Part shown: positions 1 through 12,200 of the stretch, in pieces
How the letters are laid out: each line of letters opens with the position of its first letter
How positions within the stretch are numbered: position 1 is the stretch's first letter
Translations under genes and position numbers: made by a program
NCBI GenBank assembly: GCA_029721435.1
Contig: CM056577.1
Coordinates: 116,620,219 to 116,684,218 of the forward strand
Direction of reading: 5' to 3'
DNA from: Gymnothorax reevesii
Taxonomy: Eukaryota > Chordata > Actinopteri > Anguilliformes > Muraenidae
DNA length: 64,000 bases
The notes under the pieces: model-generated
What the model saw: the letters and a program-made list of their open reading frames with translations, nothing else
What the model was told of the DNA's origin: nothing
Database searches by the model: none

Positions 1-53
1 TAACAGCCAACAGGCAGCCTGAAAGGGAACATCTGACTCTTCCTGATTGGTCT
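1..53 (-). other. 3' untranslated region of the galectin gene (start)
   Basis: Sequence just after the galectin stop codon on the minus strand. No AATAAA-type signal is seen in these 53 bases. Confidence 0.6.
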
Positions 54-200
54 TCATCTCAGGTACATGCTTTTGAGTTCAGCATCTCCTCCCAATGATA
101 GAAAATCATAGCGTTTGGCACCCAGACGGTTTGGGAATTTGATTGTGTTTCCAGCAGCGAGATTGATTAAGAAATTGTCTCTGGTTACGGAAATGGTTAT
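54..200 (-). CDS. Galectin exon 4 (C-terminal exon with stop)
   Basis: Follows the acceptor CTTCTGTTTTCCAG and is read in phase 0 from exon 3. It encodes residues 88-135, including KFPNR and the closing strand [16 protein letters not shown], then TGA. The polyadenylation signal is not visible and probably lies left of the window. Confidence 0.93.
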   Translation of the reverse strand: MTISVTRDNFLINLAAGNTIKFPNRLGAKRYDFLSLGGDAELKSMYLR

Positions 201-3200
201 CTGGAAAACAGAAGGAGAGAATAAGAAATTAAAATGGGAAGAGAACACAACAGTATACAGGTCTTGCTCTTTTGTTCTTAAAATTAATGCTTATGATTAT
301 ACTCAGAAATCAATCATTAAATGAAAGAAGTTTTAACTTCCTAAAGCCTAACATCCCCCTGGCAGTAACACCGGCGTAACGGGATGTTCCGTGACCCTCT
401 GACCCTTAAGGGGTCAAGACTAGTTTCAGACTTGAAAAAAAAGATTTTTTTTTCATTTTGTTAAAAATCTTTCAAAACATTCATAAAAGATGATTTTAAG
501 ACCAAAAATCTATCTTTTAAGTGGATTTTTATCGTGAAACTCTCCAGTGCATTCGTTTTGCGACAAAAACGCGATTTTCTCGCATCGCAAAATTTCATAG
601 TTTATCAGGCTTGTGGCGGGCATAAAATCAACATTTTTCAAGGTATTGCTCTGAAATTTCCACCATAGCATCAGTTTGTTATGTTCTATAAAATCACTTA
701 GCCATTTTTTGGGTAAGTAGGTATTTATGATCCATCTGCCAGGCAGGTTCTGCCTCTCATTTCTAAAATTCTATGACCAAATAATTTTTCATATTATTTT
801 CCCATGAAAATACCCCGAATGAGTATGCCATTGTAAAGCTGGTGATATTAGCTTCAAAACGAAAAAAGAATTACTGGAAAATAAGGTACAGTTTCTGAGA
901 TATTTTTGCCACAAGATTTCACATTTTTCGCCAATAATGTACGGTTTTCACGGTAACAAACTTATTAAATTTGATTAAAATCAAATTCCATTCTGAGCTT
1001 TTTTCAGTTGACACAATTTTTATGTGTTTGAACCCAGGCTTGACCCCTTAAATGATTTCTTGATTCAGCAGGTCTGGCAGTAATCAGGCCTGGGCGGCAC
1101 TGTAACCCAAACCCTGTTGCCTCCACTTTTATTGAGAGCCCAGACCAGACCGGATATCCCCAGGGAGTACTGTCGGCTCCAAGAGGTGTTCAGCAAAACC
1201 AGAGCCACTCAGCTACTCCCTGATTGCCCGTGGGACTGTCCCCTATCTGGTGCCTCACGTCCCAGGAGCCACATTTACCCCCCCTTGGTCGCTGAAACCC
1301 AAGCAATGGAGCAGTATGTCTTAGACGATCTCCAGCAGGGCTTCATTAATCCATCCACTTCACCAGCCTCAGCTAGCTTATTCTACATCTAGAATAAGAA
1401 TGGTGGTCTCTGCCCCTGCATCAACTACAAGAGGCTGAATGAAGTCACAATAAGGTATTGGTAGCCTCTCCCACTGGTTGCCAGTCCTGTGGAGCAGTTG
1501 AGTAGTGCGAGATTGGTATCTTCACCAATCTCATTCGTATCCAGAAGATAGATGAGTGGAAGACAGCTTTAAGTACCACGTCTGGCCACTAGGAGTACTG
1601 TGTGATGCCTTATGACCTCGTTAATGCCCATCAGTGTTCCGGTCCTTCATCAACGATGTGCTGAGGGAGATGCTGAGGAGTTTCCCCATTGCCTTAAAGA
1701 TATCTTAAAGATATCCTCATCTACTCCCCCAGTTATGAAGAACATGTGAAGCATGTAAGGAGGGTGCTAGCTCGCCTCCTGGCTCAGCAGCTCTACGTAA
1801 AGCCCGAAAACTGCATCTTCCACCAGAACACCATCTCCTTTCTAGGGTGTATAATTGGACTACAATGGGTGGCGATAGAAGACAACAAGGTGGAGGCTGT
1901 AGCTGCATGGCTAGTCACTTCTGTCACTTCATCAGGAACTTCAACACAGTGCACAACCTCTAACAAATCTCTTTAAAGGAAAGCCCAAAGGGTTGGGGTG
2001 GAACCCTGAAGCACAGCACGCTTTTGAAACTTTGAAGAGATTGTTAACTACGGCTTCAATCCTGAAATTACTAGACCCAGACAAGCTTTTTGTTGAGGAA
2101 GTAGATGCCTCTATCACTGGAGAGGCGACATGGGGTACCTGAAAAGCTTTTTTTTTTCTCCTTCCGGAGGACATCTTATGGGACCGTGGGTCACAGTCCA
2201 AATCCTGAGTGTAGAGGGCGTTTTTCAAGAAGCTGGGAGGCTCAGACTCCAATGGGCAGGCGGAGAGAGCCATCTAGGATCTGGGGAGGTTCCAGTGCAT
2301 TGCCACCAACGACACACGGATTAGTCCAAGTACCTGCCCTGGGTGGAAAATTCGCTGAAGAGCGCATCCACTAGATTATCGCCATTCCACTGTGTGCTCA
2401 GTCAAAACCTCCCCTGTGCCCATGGACAGCTGCCAATGTCCAGACCCGAAGAGCCCTCCGCCATCTGTAGAGTCAGGAAGGACAGATGTCGGAACGCTCC
2501 CAACTACCAACCTGGGTATCGGGTCTGGCCCTTCACCAGGAACCTGCACCTCTACCTGCCCTGTAGGAAGCTATGCCCATGGTTCATTGCCCATTCCGTG
2601 TCCTCCGAAGGGTCAGTCGACACTGCATATTCACTCCAGTTGCCATCCAATTGCCGTATTACTAACTCATTCCATGTCTTGTTATGATTCCAAAATACGT
2701 TGTGACAAAGTCAGAAACAAAACAAGGATCTGTATAGGACGTACCTTTGAAAGATGGAGAAGACTGAAAGCAGAGAATTTGAAGACCGACGCCGAAGTTG
2801 CTAATTTTTTCCTGGACAGGTAAGATTCAGCTAAGTTTGGCTAACTTAATTTTATTTAATGTAGGCATGGACACTTCAAATATTCTCTACAGTCAAATAA
2901 CGATATGTATGTTCGTTCATGGTACGTTAGTTAGTATGCAGGTGGGTCATCGAATTGACTGGGTAACAAATTGTTTGAGAAAGAAAAAAACCGTGACTCA
3001 TCATTGCTAACATTAGTAATGCATTATAAGGGTCCGTTTCTCTGGCATTATGCTGAGACGCTGTGGAAACCGTTCCAACATTAGCACAGCCGTTATGGCA
3101 ATAAGAAATGTAATTGAGACAGTACGTCGGTCAAATGAGTCCTCATTCATACTTTACGCATATTATAGTATGGACTTTAGTGGCCTATCCACACAGAAGA

Positions 3201-6200
3201 GTGACGAGCAAGTTGACTAATATGACCATTGCTAAAGTTAGTTAGTCTATGGTCTCAATCTTTTCTGAACTGAACACAACCCTGTCAGAGCAAATCATTG
3301 GTGATATTGAAATGTAGCCATGGTAGCTCGTGTAGTAGGCATTCTTGCTGGATCCGGCAACCCAGCTGGCATCCTCTCGTCTGCGGGAAAGGAGGAGGGG
3401 ATACTGCGCTCTGCTATTTTGAAAGTGCTTTCCGTATCAGTTTTGGCCACAAACATCTGGCTCCTTTAACCATAGGATCAGGTATGTCACCCTGACACAC
3501 CAGCTCTACATAGGTTGTCACGTTAGGCAAAATCTTCAAAGCTCGGTCAGACACACAAACATTTTCAAGCCAGCGATGTTTGCAGAACTTTAGAGTCACG
3601 GTGCTACATCCAGCAGCGGTGACAAAGTCCTCATGACCAGCGGGACAATCATGAAAAGCCAGTACAGGCTTGATAGTTTGTGTTCAATATCCTAGCCGGT
3701 AGCTTTGCATCCATCTCTGAACGCATTGTGCATGATATGCAAACCACAAACACAAACCACAACCTATGTTGAGAAGAGATTTGTCCACCTGCTTCTGCAC
3801 TTTTTTCTTTGTAAGACAAAATGCTTTCCAGCGTGCCGCCCGTCCATAGGCAGATTGACACAAGATAGTCATAGACAGCTGGATGAGGTTATGATCTCCT
3901 GTCTCTGACTGCACTTTGCTCTTCTTTCAACAATATCAACTGCAGTGGAATGTCCTAAAAATTACAACCCAATGTATTTTGCCTCCACTTCTGCTCCATT
4001 CTACAGCCTCATGTGCAAATCCATTTGTTCAGACTGCTATTGGTGGTTCAAGCTTTTGTCAAACAGCATTACATATGCCTTTGTTTGGACACTTCTGCCA
4101 GTAAAAGCCTCTTAAAATACGGAGCCAATCCAAATATACAGATATAAGCACACTTTCTCTCACCACAGGTAAATTTTGCTGCGATCTGGCTGTTTGGGAA
4201 CATCACGGCGAAAAGACTGCTCGTGTCCTTCGATGACTTGAATGAATAATGTGAATTCATGACTTTTAATGCCCACAGTATCTCCACTTTGAGGACTTCC
4301 TTTTTTGGTGCAATGTCTAAACTTGACTGTCTGTTTGCTCAGGAAACTGCAGTGGCATGGCTGGATGTCTTTGAAGGACCTGCAGTCATGAACTCATCGT
4401 TGGAAATTGCTCTGCTTGCAACTGTTGCTTGCTGCCTCATGCTTCTTCCCTTTAATGTGGCTAGCGAGTACAGCCTCACCCATATTTCAAATATTGAATA
4501 TTTTACAGCATGGTTTGCACTTGCCACAGCTTGGGTCAGTGTCTTTTGCTAGCCAAAATTTGTGCTTTTCCTCAAAAAGCCATGTGCTATTGAATCGGCA
4601 CTTCCCTGGCATACTGTGGGCATCCGACTGCCAAAGGCTAACTTAACATTATTACTGGGCTCCTGATCTGCATGCTGGTGGGTGTGCCTGTTGGCACAAG
4701 AGCTTTATGCGATTTGCATACTTCCGAAGAGAGAAGCCTTTTCTGCTCTTAGGCCACGTTTACACATAGCCAGTTATTTACAGAAACAAATATTCTCCCC
4801 CCTCCATTTTCAATAATCACATCGTGCACACAACATCGTTTTCAAAAATGTTGTCATTTACATGAACACGGATAAATACGCCATCGAGCGCCATCATAAC
4901 TATGCCAAACCTATGGGCGGCAGTGTAGGGAGAAGGATAAAGCCATGCCAGCCAATCAGAACCCTCAGAATTGACAACAAAGACGGGTAACTTCCTGTTC
5001 CTTTCAAAACAATACATTTGACGCGAGGTTCGTTTGTGTGGACTGATTGGTCGCTGAAATGACATAAAGCGTTTTCTGGCGCACGCTGTGACTTCCAGAA
5101 CATAAAACCCTGTTTCACCCAGTTTACACGGCGATACATAAATGGCGTTATCAGAAATCTCCATTTTGGCCAGGGTTTTTACCAAATGATCATTTTCTGT
5201 GAAAAAAACTGTTTGCATGTAAAAGAGAGGCCAAACCGCATGAAAATATGCGCGTTTTTCCTATTTGTAAACGTGATCTTAATTTGGAAGAGGCATGGAC
5301 CAATGGGAAGAGGCAAAAGCAATTCTGGGAGGAGAAATGGTCAAATCAAACGGTCGGATGAATGCGCTTCCTCTTCTGGAATTGCAAATCGCACCGGGCC
5401 AGAGCCAGGCTGTCACACCTACCCGAAATATTGCAACGGTTACGTGCCAACTTACATTTTCTTCAGATACATCCTAATTTTATTCTTAGATTATTCAGTA
5501 ATTATATTTAATTCCACTTCAGCTCTATTTCCATGATTTTTCCAAAACTTATCAAAGAATATTACACTGAGCAAAAATATAAACGCCCCATGTCGAATAT
5601 TGATGCCACATGGAGTTAACAACTCTAAGTGAGCATATGCTTACTTTTACTTGTACAATATGGATATTTCTTTTGATTTGTGTTCCATTTTTTAATCCAT
5701 CTCTGTCAGCGAGCATTTGCTCAGTGATTTCACTCAGTACATGGGTGTGGCATTTCCAGACGGTGATCAGACAGAATGAGCAGTACCCAGATGCTTCTTA
5801 CACTGGGGACAATAAAAGGCCACCCCGAAATGTCAAATTTTGTCAAAAGTCATCATGCCTCAGATGTCTCAGGTCATGCGGGAATGTGCCATTGGCGTGC
5901 TGCATTCAGATATGTCCACCAGAGCGGTCTGCATGCAGTTCCTTGAAGCAGAGCACATTCCAGTTCTGGACTGGCCTGCGTATTCGCCGGACATGTCGCC
6001 CATATAGCAACTTTGGGATGCTCTGGATCGACGTGTCCGTGACCGTATTCCAGTTTCGGATAATGTGCGCCCTCCGAGAAGAATGGAATAACATTCCACA
6101 GGCCACGATAGACAACCTGATCAACTCCATGCGAAGGAGATGTGTTGCTCTAAGAGATGCAAATTGTGGACACACAAGATATTGAACATTCAATTTCTTC

Positions 6201-9200
6201 AACCTGACCACCAACGTGCTCAAAGGATTGTCACTTCTTTGCAGATGCCAATATCAAGAAGTAATGGACGGTAATCTGAAGATTATTCATTAACAAAAAT
6301 GAATTTTTATTCGCTTCATATATTGCATAACCCTCATGAACTTATAAATAAAAACATTAAAAAAACTCAATGTTCAAAAAAAAAAAAAAAACGGCTGTAC
6401 GTTCATGGCTGTACGAACCCTGTGCAGGCAAAAGTGTTCTCTATTTAAGAGAGACCTTTGCACTCAGAGGGAAGTCTCGCAATTTGCGTAAACCTCACAA
6501 CCCTGTTGTTTCACTATACTCTTGTTTAGACTCAGTCCTCACATTTTGCATTTAATTACTAAACTCCTAAGTAAAGCGCTGTTCCTTCTTTGTTTATCAG
6601 TCTGCGTTTCGATTTATAATCCAGGAACCTCGTTTCCTTGTTTCTTTCTATTAGTAATACATAGTACTGCTCTCTTAGTCCCAGTTATACTGTATATATG
6701 ACTCTTATTTTTATTCAGAAACCTTGTTTCCTTGTTTTTTTTTTTTGTATAGTGTTACTGTGCCTTCCTACAGTGCTGCGACGGCATAATAAACCAGATC
6801 CATCTTCACACCTGAGTCCAGTCCACAATTCCTGATCTCTGAGCACGTCACCGGTGCTCAGAGACAAACCCTTGTAATACGCTGATGATTCGTCACTCAT
6901 ACTTTGCTGGTAATCAGTCTAACATCTACAAAGTGAACTAGTTGAATTGTTGAATATCAACAAATACGATGTTGAGATGTTACGAATACTACATGTATTA
7001 TTTGTAGCTGAATATCCAAGTAAAGTGATACCCAAATAAAGTTTATTATTATTCAACATTCTCAGTCTATAATGGCACTTGTAGAATGTGCATTTTGTTC
7101 TCATAATGTACATAATGAAGGGGAAGATATTGCCTATAGCCTTAGGCCTCAAAATGTTTTTTAGCACTCATGCAGTTCCAAGTAATGCTGCTTTCTATAA
7201 AAGCTCTATCTTTGTGGTAACTCCAGTCCTTTCCAAGTGTTCTTCTAGATTGCTACTGACCATTCCAAGTGCACTAACTACCATTGGGAGCATGTATGTC
7301 TTTACGTTTCACAATCTCCCCATCACCCTTCTTAAATCCAGGTATTTTTCAATCTTTTCCGCTTACTTTTCTACTATCCCAGCATCAATTACAAAACACT
7401 TGTTTTCTTTCCTGTTTACCTACACAATATGTGGTCTTCTGTCCTGGATTTCCTTATCAAAATGGATGTTGAATTCCCATAGCATCCTCATTTCATTGTT
7501 GTCAGTCACTCTTTCAGGCTTGTGGTTGTACCATTTATCTGCAGTGTGACGCCTATGCTGTTTTGCAAGGTTCCAGTGTAGAATTCAGGCAACATGATCA
7601 TGCTGATGTTTAAATAAAAATATAAATACAAATAATTAATATTACCTCTGCCCCAACTTCGTTTTCACCCCTGTTTGTTTGTCTATCTGTTTGTGAACAA
7701 CAGCACTAACATAGAATTGCACATATTTGTCTGAAATTTGGTGAGTGGATTGCTATTACATCAAGGATGGACCCTATTGATTTTCGCCGCGATCACTGAA
7801 ACAATATGGCCGCCACGGCAGCCATATTGAAGTCCTATCACACGCGATAACTCAAAAATGAATGCGCAGATTTGTCTGAAATTTTGTAGGTGGATTGCTG
7901 TTACATCAAGGATGAATCCTACTGATTTTCATCGCGATCACTGAAACAATATGGCCACCATGGCATTCGTGTTGAAATCCTATCACACGCGATAACTCAA
8001 AGTAATTCACGGATTTGCCTGAAATTTTGTGAGTGGATTGCTACTACATCAAGGATGGACCCTATTGATTTTGAACCGATCAGTGAAACAATATGGCCGT
8101 CATGGCAGCCATCTTGAAATCCAATCACATGCGATAACTCAACTTTGCTCCCACTCATGCACATTTGGATTGTGCTGCCTTGACAGGTTTGCACTCTATG
8201 AGTGCCTCTCTTGTTTTTACGACTAAAATATTTACACTGATTTGCATTGCTTAATTGTGGAAGGCTGTTTAAAGGGACTATGTCAGCTGGGGCACATGCT
8301 TAGCAGAGTCCAGTCGATAAACATTCTCAGTGCGATATCAAGGGAGCAGAATTACAAACACCAAACTTATTAGTTCACGTGTAAAGCGTACCTTCGTCAC
8401 TGTTTTAAATACAGAAGACGGCCTGCAAAAACGAAATTGCTAGAGTAAGCGCATTTATCTTTGCCTAAACCCACGAAGAATGAATTATACTATCCATCCA
8501 TAATTCTTTGGGCGAAAACACATTGAAAGTGAGAGGTAAGGTAAACCGGTGAATTTGTGGAGGAGTTTCAAGCTGTTTTCATCAAAGAAGTTTGGGGAAA
8601 TTTTTATCAAGCAACTGTCTTTAATGTTCGCTGAACCTGTTTGTTGCAACGTTTTGTCTGATATGCAACTGTCATAGGTCATTTTGCGACCGCTTCCAGT
8701 TCGACGGCCGCCATGGGACTACATAACAATCAACGCAGGCTGATTTAAAAGCAATAATAACACTACCAAAACCCAAACTATGACAAGCTGATGCTACAAA
8801 CAGGCTCTATGTTCAATAACGATAGTTTTTTGGTAAAAATTTCAATAAACTTCTCAAGGATGAATGCAACATAATTAGATTGAAATGCTTACACCTTACA
8901 TTTCCTATGAATAGTTAGCCTAACATTTCCAAGTTTTTCGCTTCGTCACGAGCATGCGCCCCGGCAGATAAAGTCCCTTCAACTACCCAAGTTAGTCTGT
9001 GTGTACGTGCGCGCGCTGCGGAGAAAATATACGTGGCTGAGTGTTGGGTGGCGAGCTAGCTCCATTGTTTAGCTTGCATTCAGTGCTGTTCCTCAGTAGC
9101 TCAGTGATTTTTATCTCATAAATTTACATTTTTGATTTGTCTCTTTTGCAATATTTCAGAAAATGGATTCAGACAAACACGTGCAAGATTCCCCTTTTTA

Positions 9201-12200
9201 CAGTTCTATTCTCCCACCAAAAAAAAAAAAAAACATTGCAGTGATGTCCGGGAGCGCTGTACAGTCAGAGCAGCAGAACCAACCAAGGTGATCTGCAAAC
9301 AGTGCAAAGCTAAAATTAGCAGAGGCAAGGATATTAATCACTTGTCAACATCTGCCATGCATAATTACTTGAGTTATAAGCATGTCACCCTGAAAATGAC
9401 TCTACTACCCTTAGTACTGCTTCAATTACTACTAAACCTGTTATGATTCTGATCTGCTTTGCCATGTTTTGATGCTCTGTCTGATTTGGATTTGGATTTC
9501 TGCAATGTCTGACTATTGTTTGTAATGTGTACTGTGATTTGGTAACTGAGTATTGTTCTTGTCTTGCCTTAGTTTAGTTTTTCCATGTTTTGTTTTTGAC
9601 TATAGTTTCACTTCGGTCCATGTTTTTGTTTCTGCCATGCATTGCACTTTGTCTCCCCCTGTGTGGTCTCTTGTCTTGTCATTGCTCAAAGCCCCGGTAT
9701 TGCGTGCCGCTCTTTGGGTGATTTAATGGTTTCTGGATTTCAACCACTCCTTCCAATCTCGTTTACTTCCTTTGCCTTACTTTTCTATTTTACTAACCAA
9801 TGCTAACAGTTTGTTGTTTTTGCTAGAATTACTAATCCAACTAACATTGCATATAATACTAACTTACTAAGGAGCACTAGGTATTGTATAGCTGCACTTA
9901 CTAATTGATTAACAAGCTCTCAGCACTCGCCCTGTTCTAGTCTCCGCCCCTTGTCTCTCCCTGATCTTCTCTGCTGTGTTTCTGTGGATTCTCCACACCT
10001 GCTCACGCTGTCCTTTCTCTCATTAACTATGCACGTTAGAACTGCTTGACCCGAGCCGTATGTCTGTCTATAGGATTGTCTCGTGATCACTGTCCGCGTC
10101 TTGGCTTTTGCCTATTTCATGTGATTAGGTTCTCCTTCTTGGTCCCTCTTTTGTAATTAGCCTCATTTCCTGCATCTGTGTTCTACGTATCATGTGATCT
10201 CCCAGGAGTGTATATTAGGTGTCTTTTCACAGCAAGTCCTTGTCAGAACGTTTCTATTGTTTACCTGTGCTGCTTTTCGTATTCGCCTTGTACTCATAGT
10301 GTTACTCTTCTGACTGGACCGTCCGACTTACGGTTTTTGGCTTTGCATTTTGGATTATTGTTGCATCTGTGTTTCAGGCCTACCAAAGAAAACGTAGCCT
10401 CAGCACACAAAAACTTTGAAATGCCTACATTAATCGCGGAAATAGCAACAGAAAAATAATACCCCGCTACCGAAACTGCAAAAACCGCAACATAAACTGT
10501 TGACTCGTAGCATAAGACCATGAAACTGCAACATCTTCATTCGCATCCGTCTTTGACGACTTGACGACTTTCTCAAGACGTAGCTATACATACGTCTTGA
10601 GTGGACAAACAATCCCGATTTGGAAAGTCGCCAGATTAAGCGAGAAAGTCGTCAAGTTGGCAACTCTAAGACTTCAGCAAAATCGACAGTGCATCGTTCA
10701 TTTTCGGCAGGGTGACATGCTAAAATAAGCGAATTTACGAGAATGTGGATGTAACAGCTACGTCTTACAATTCATTGTTAAACATCTGCATTAACAATAA
10801 CGTCATATTTGGAAGTTTTACTTTCCAACCGAAGGAGTCACGCCTGATTCCGCTATCTCTGAAAGCAGCCTGGGCCGGTACGCGCAAGCGCAGTAAATGG
10901 CAAAGACGGATGTGATAGAAGATGTTGCAGTTTCATAAACTGTTGACTCGTAGCATAAGACTATGTTGCGGTTTTTGCAGTTTCGGTAGCGGGGTATTAT
11001 TTTTCAGTTGCTATTTCCGCGATTAATGTAGGCATTTCAAAGTTTTTGTGTGCTGAGGCTACGTTTTCTTTGGTAGGCCTGTGTTTACAAACGCTTTTTT
11101 GCCTGACTACGATTTTTGCGATTGCTGCCCTGTTAACGGTTTGGATTTCGCCCACTGGTTTTTGGTTTTTGGTTCTCTGACAAACCTGTGCCTGTGTATC
11201 GAACCTATTTTTGCCTGACCACGAGTACTGTGTTTGCTGCCCTGGTTTTCGACTCTGATTCTGCCTTCCTGGATTATGACTTTTGGATTGTGGACTCTGT
11301 ACCTTTGCCTTCGGCCCTGCGGGGGTTACCCCCGTCGCTCAAAATCTCTTTACCTGCAATCCTGTGTTCTCGGGACTGGTTCCTGAACAATACCTCACAA
11401 AACCACCAAGTGCCACATCAAACACTGCACAGCCTGCCCCCACATTTTCACCCATCATAAATGCCTTGAATGCCAAGCAGACATACCCGCCAAACCAATT
11501 TTAATTCAATCTAATTTGCACTTTTTCATTTGATAACTGATTTTTTTTATTCTCCTCAAGATAGTGTTTTCAGAATTTCGGTAATTATAGGCTTCTTTGT
11601 GGTTAAAATCCAACAATTAAAAAAAACAAAACAACGGTCACTTCTGGTTTTAACCCCGCCCACTTTCCCCTCAAATCCAAATTATTTTGCCCAAATACAA
11701 ATAGTGGTGCCTACTACTCAGAATGTTACAACAGCAATTTTACTTATGTGCCTCCTCTGCGACTTTACTGAAAACGTCACCTTCCATTCAGGGACAGTGT
11801 TTCTTTTGATATAGCAGTATTTTGAAGGACACCCATCCCGATAGATGTTTGGGGTGACATAGGCATACTGCACAAATACTTTTCAGTTAGTAGTCTCACT
11901 GCCCCAAGCCTCACCTCAAATTCTTGTCCGGCCTCAAAGGGGAAGTTGGATTCCCTCTGCTCTTCTTTCCATTTGCCATTGTGACAGGAGTTCAGGACAA
12001 TGGTGCGATATTCTCCAAAATAGTTGAAGCGTATGTCGAAGTGCAGTGCAAGCGTCTTTGCCGAATGGCCCACATCAATCGAGTATCTGGGAGTGGCAAA
12101 GCGGTGCCCATGGCAGAGAACAGGACATGAGCATAAATACTGGAGCTTATAGTCAGTAAGGGTTTGATTATAACGTGGTGGCTGGTGGTAGGCATGACCT

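Noticed and set aside
2392..2680. 143-aa ORF as a gene
   Set aside because: Only its last part (after 2690) matches a known pattern; the rest looks like decayed retrotransposon sequence.
4817..5218. 133-aa minus-strand ORF as a gene
   Set aside because: Lies wholly inside a MITE with inverted ends and has no recognisable domain.
11188..11504. ORFs over the end of LTR copy 1
   Set aside because: Same sequence is non-coding in the other LTR copies, and the frames are not conserved.
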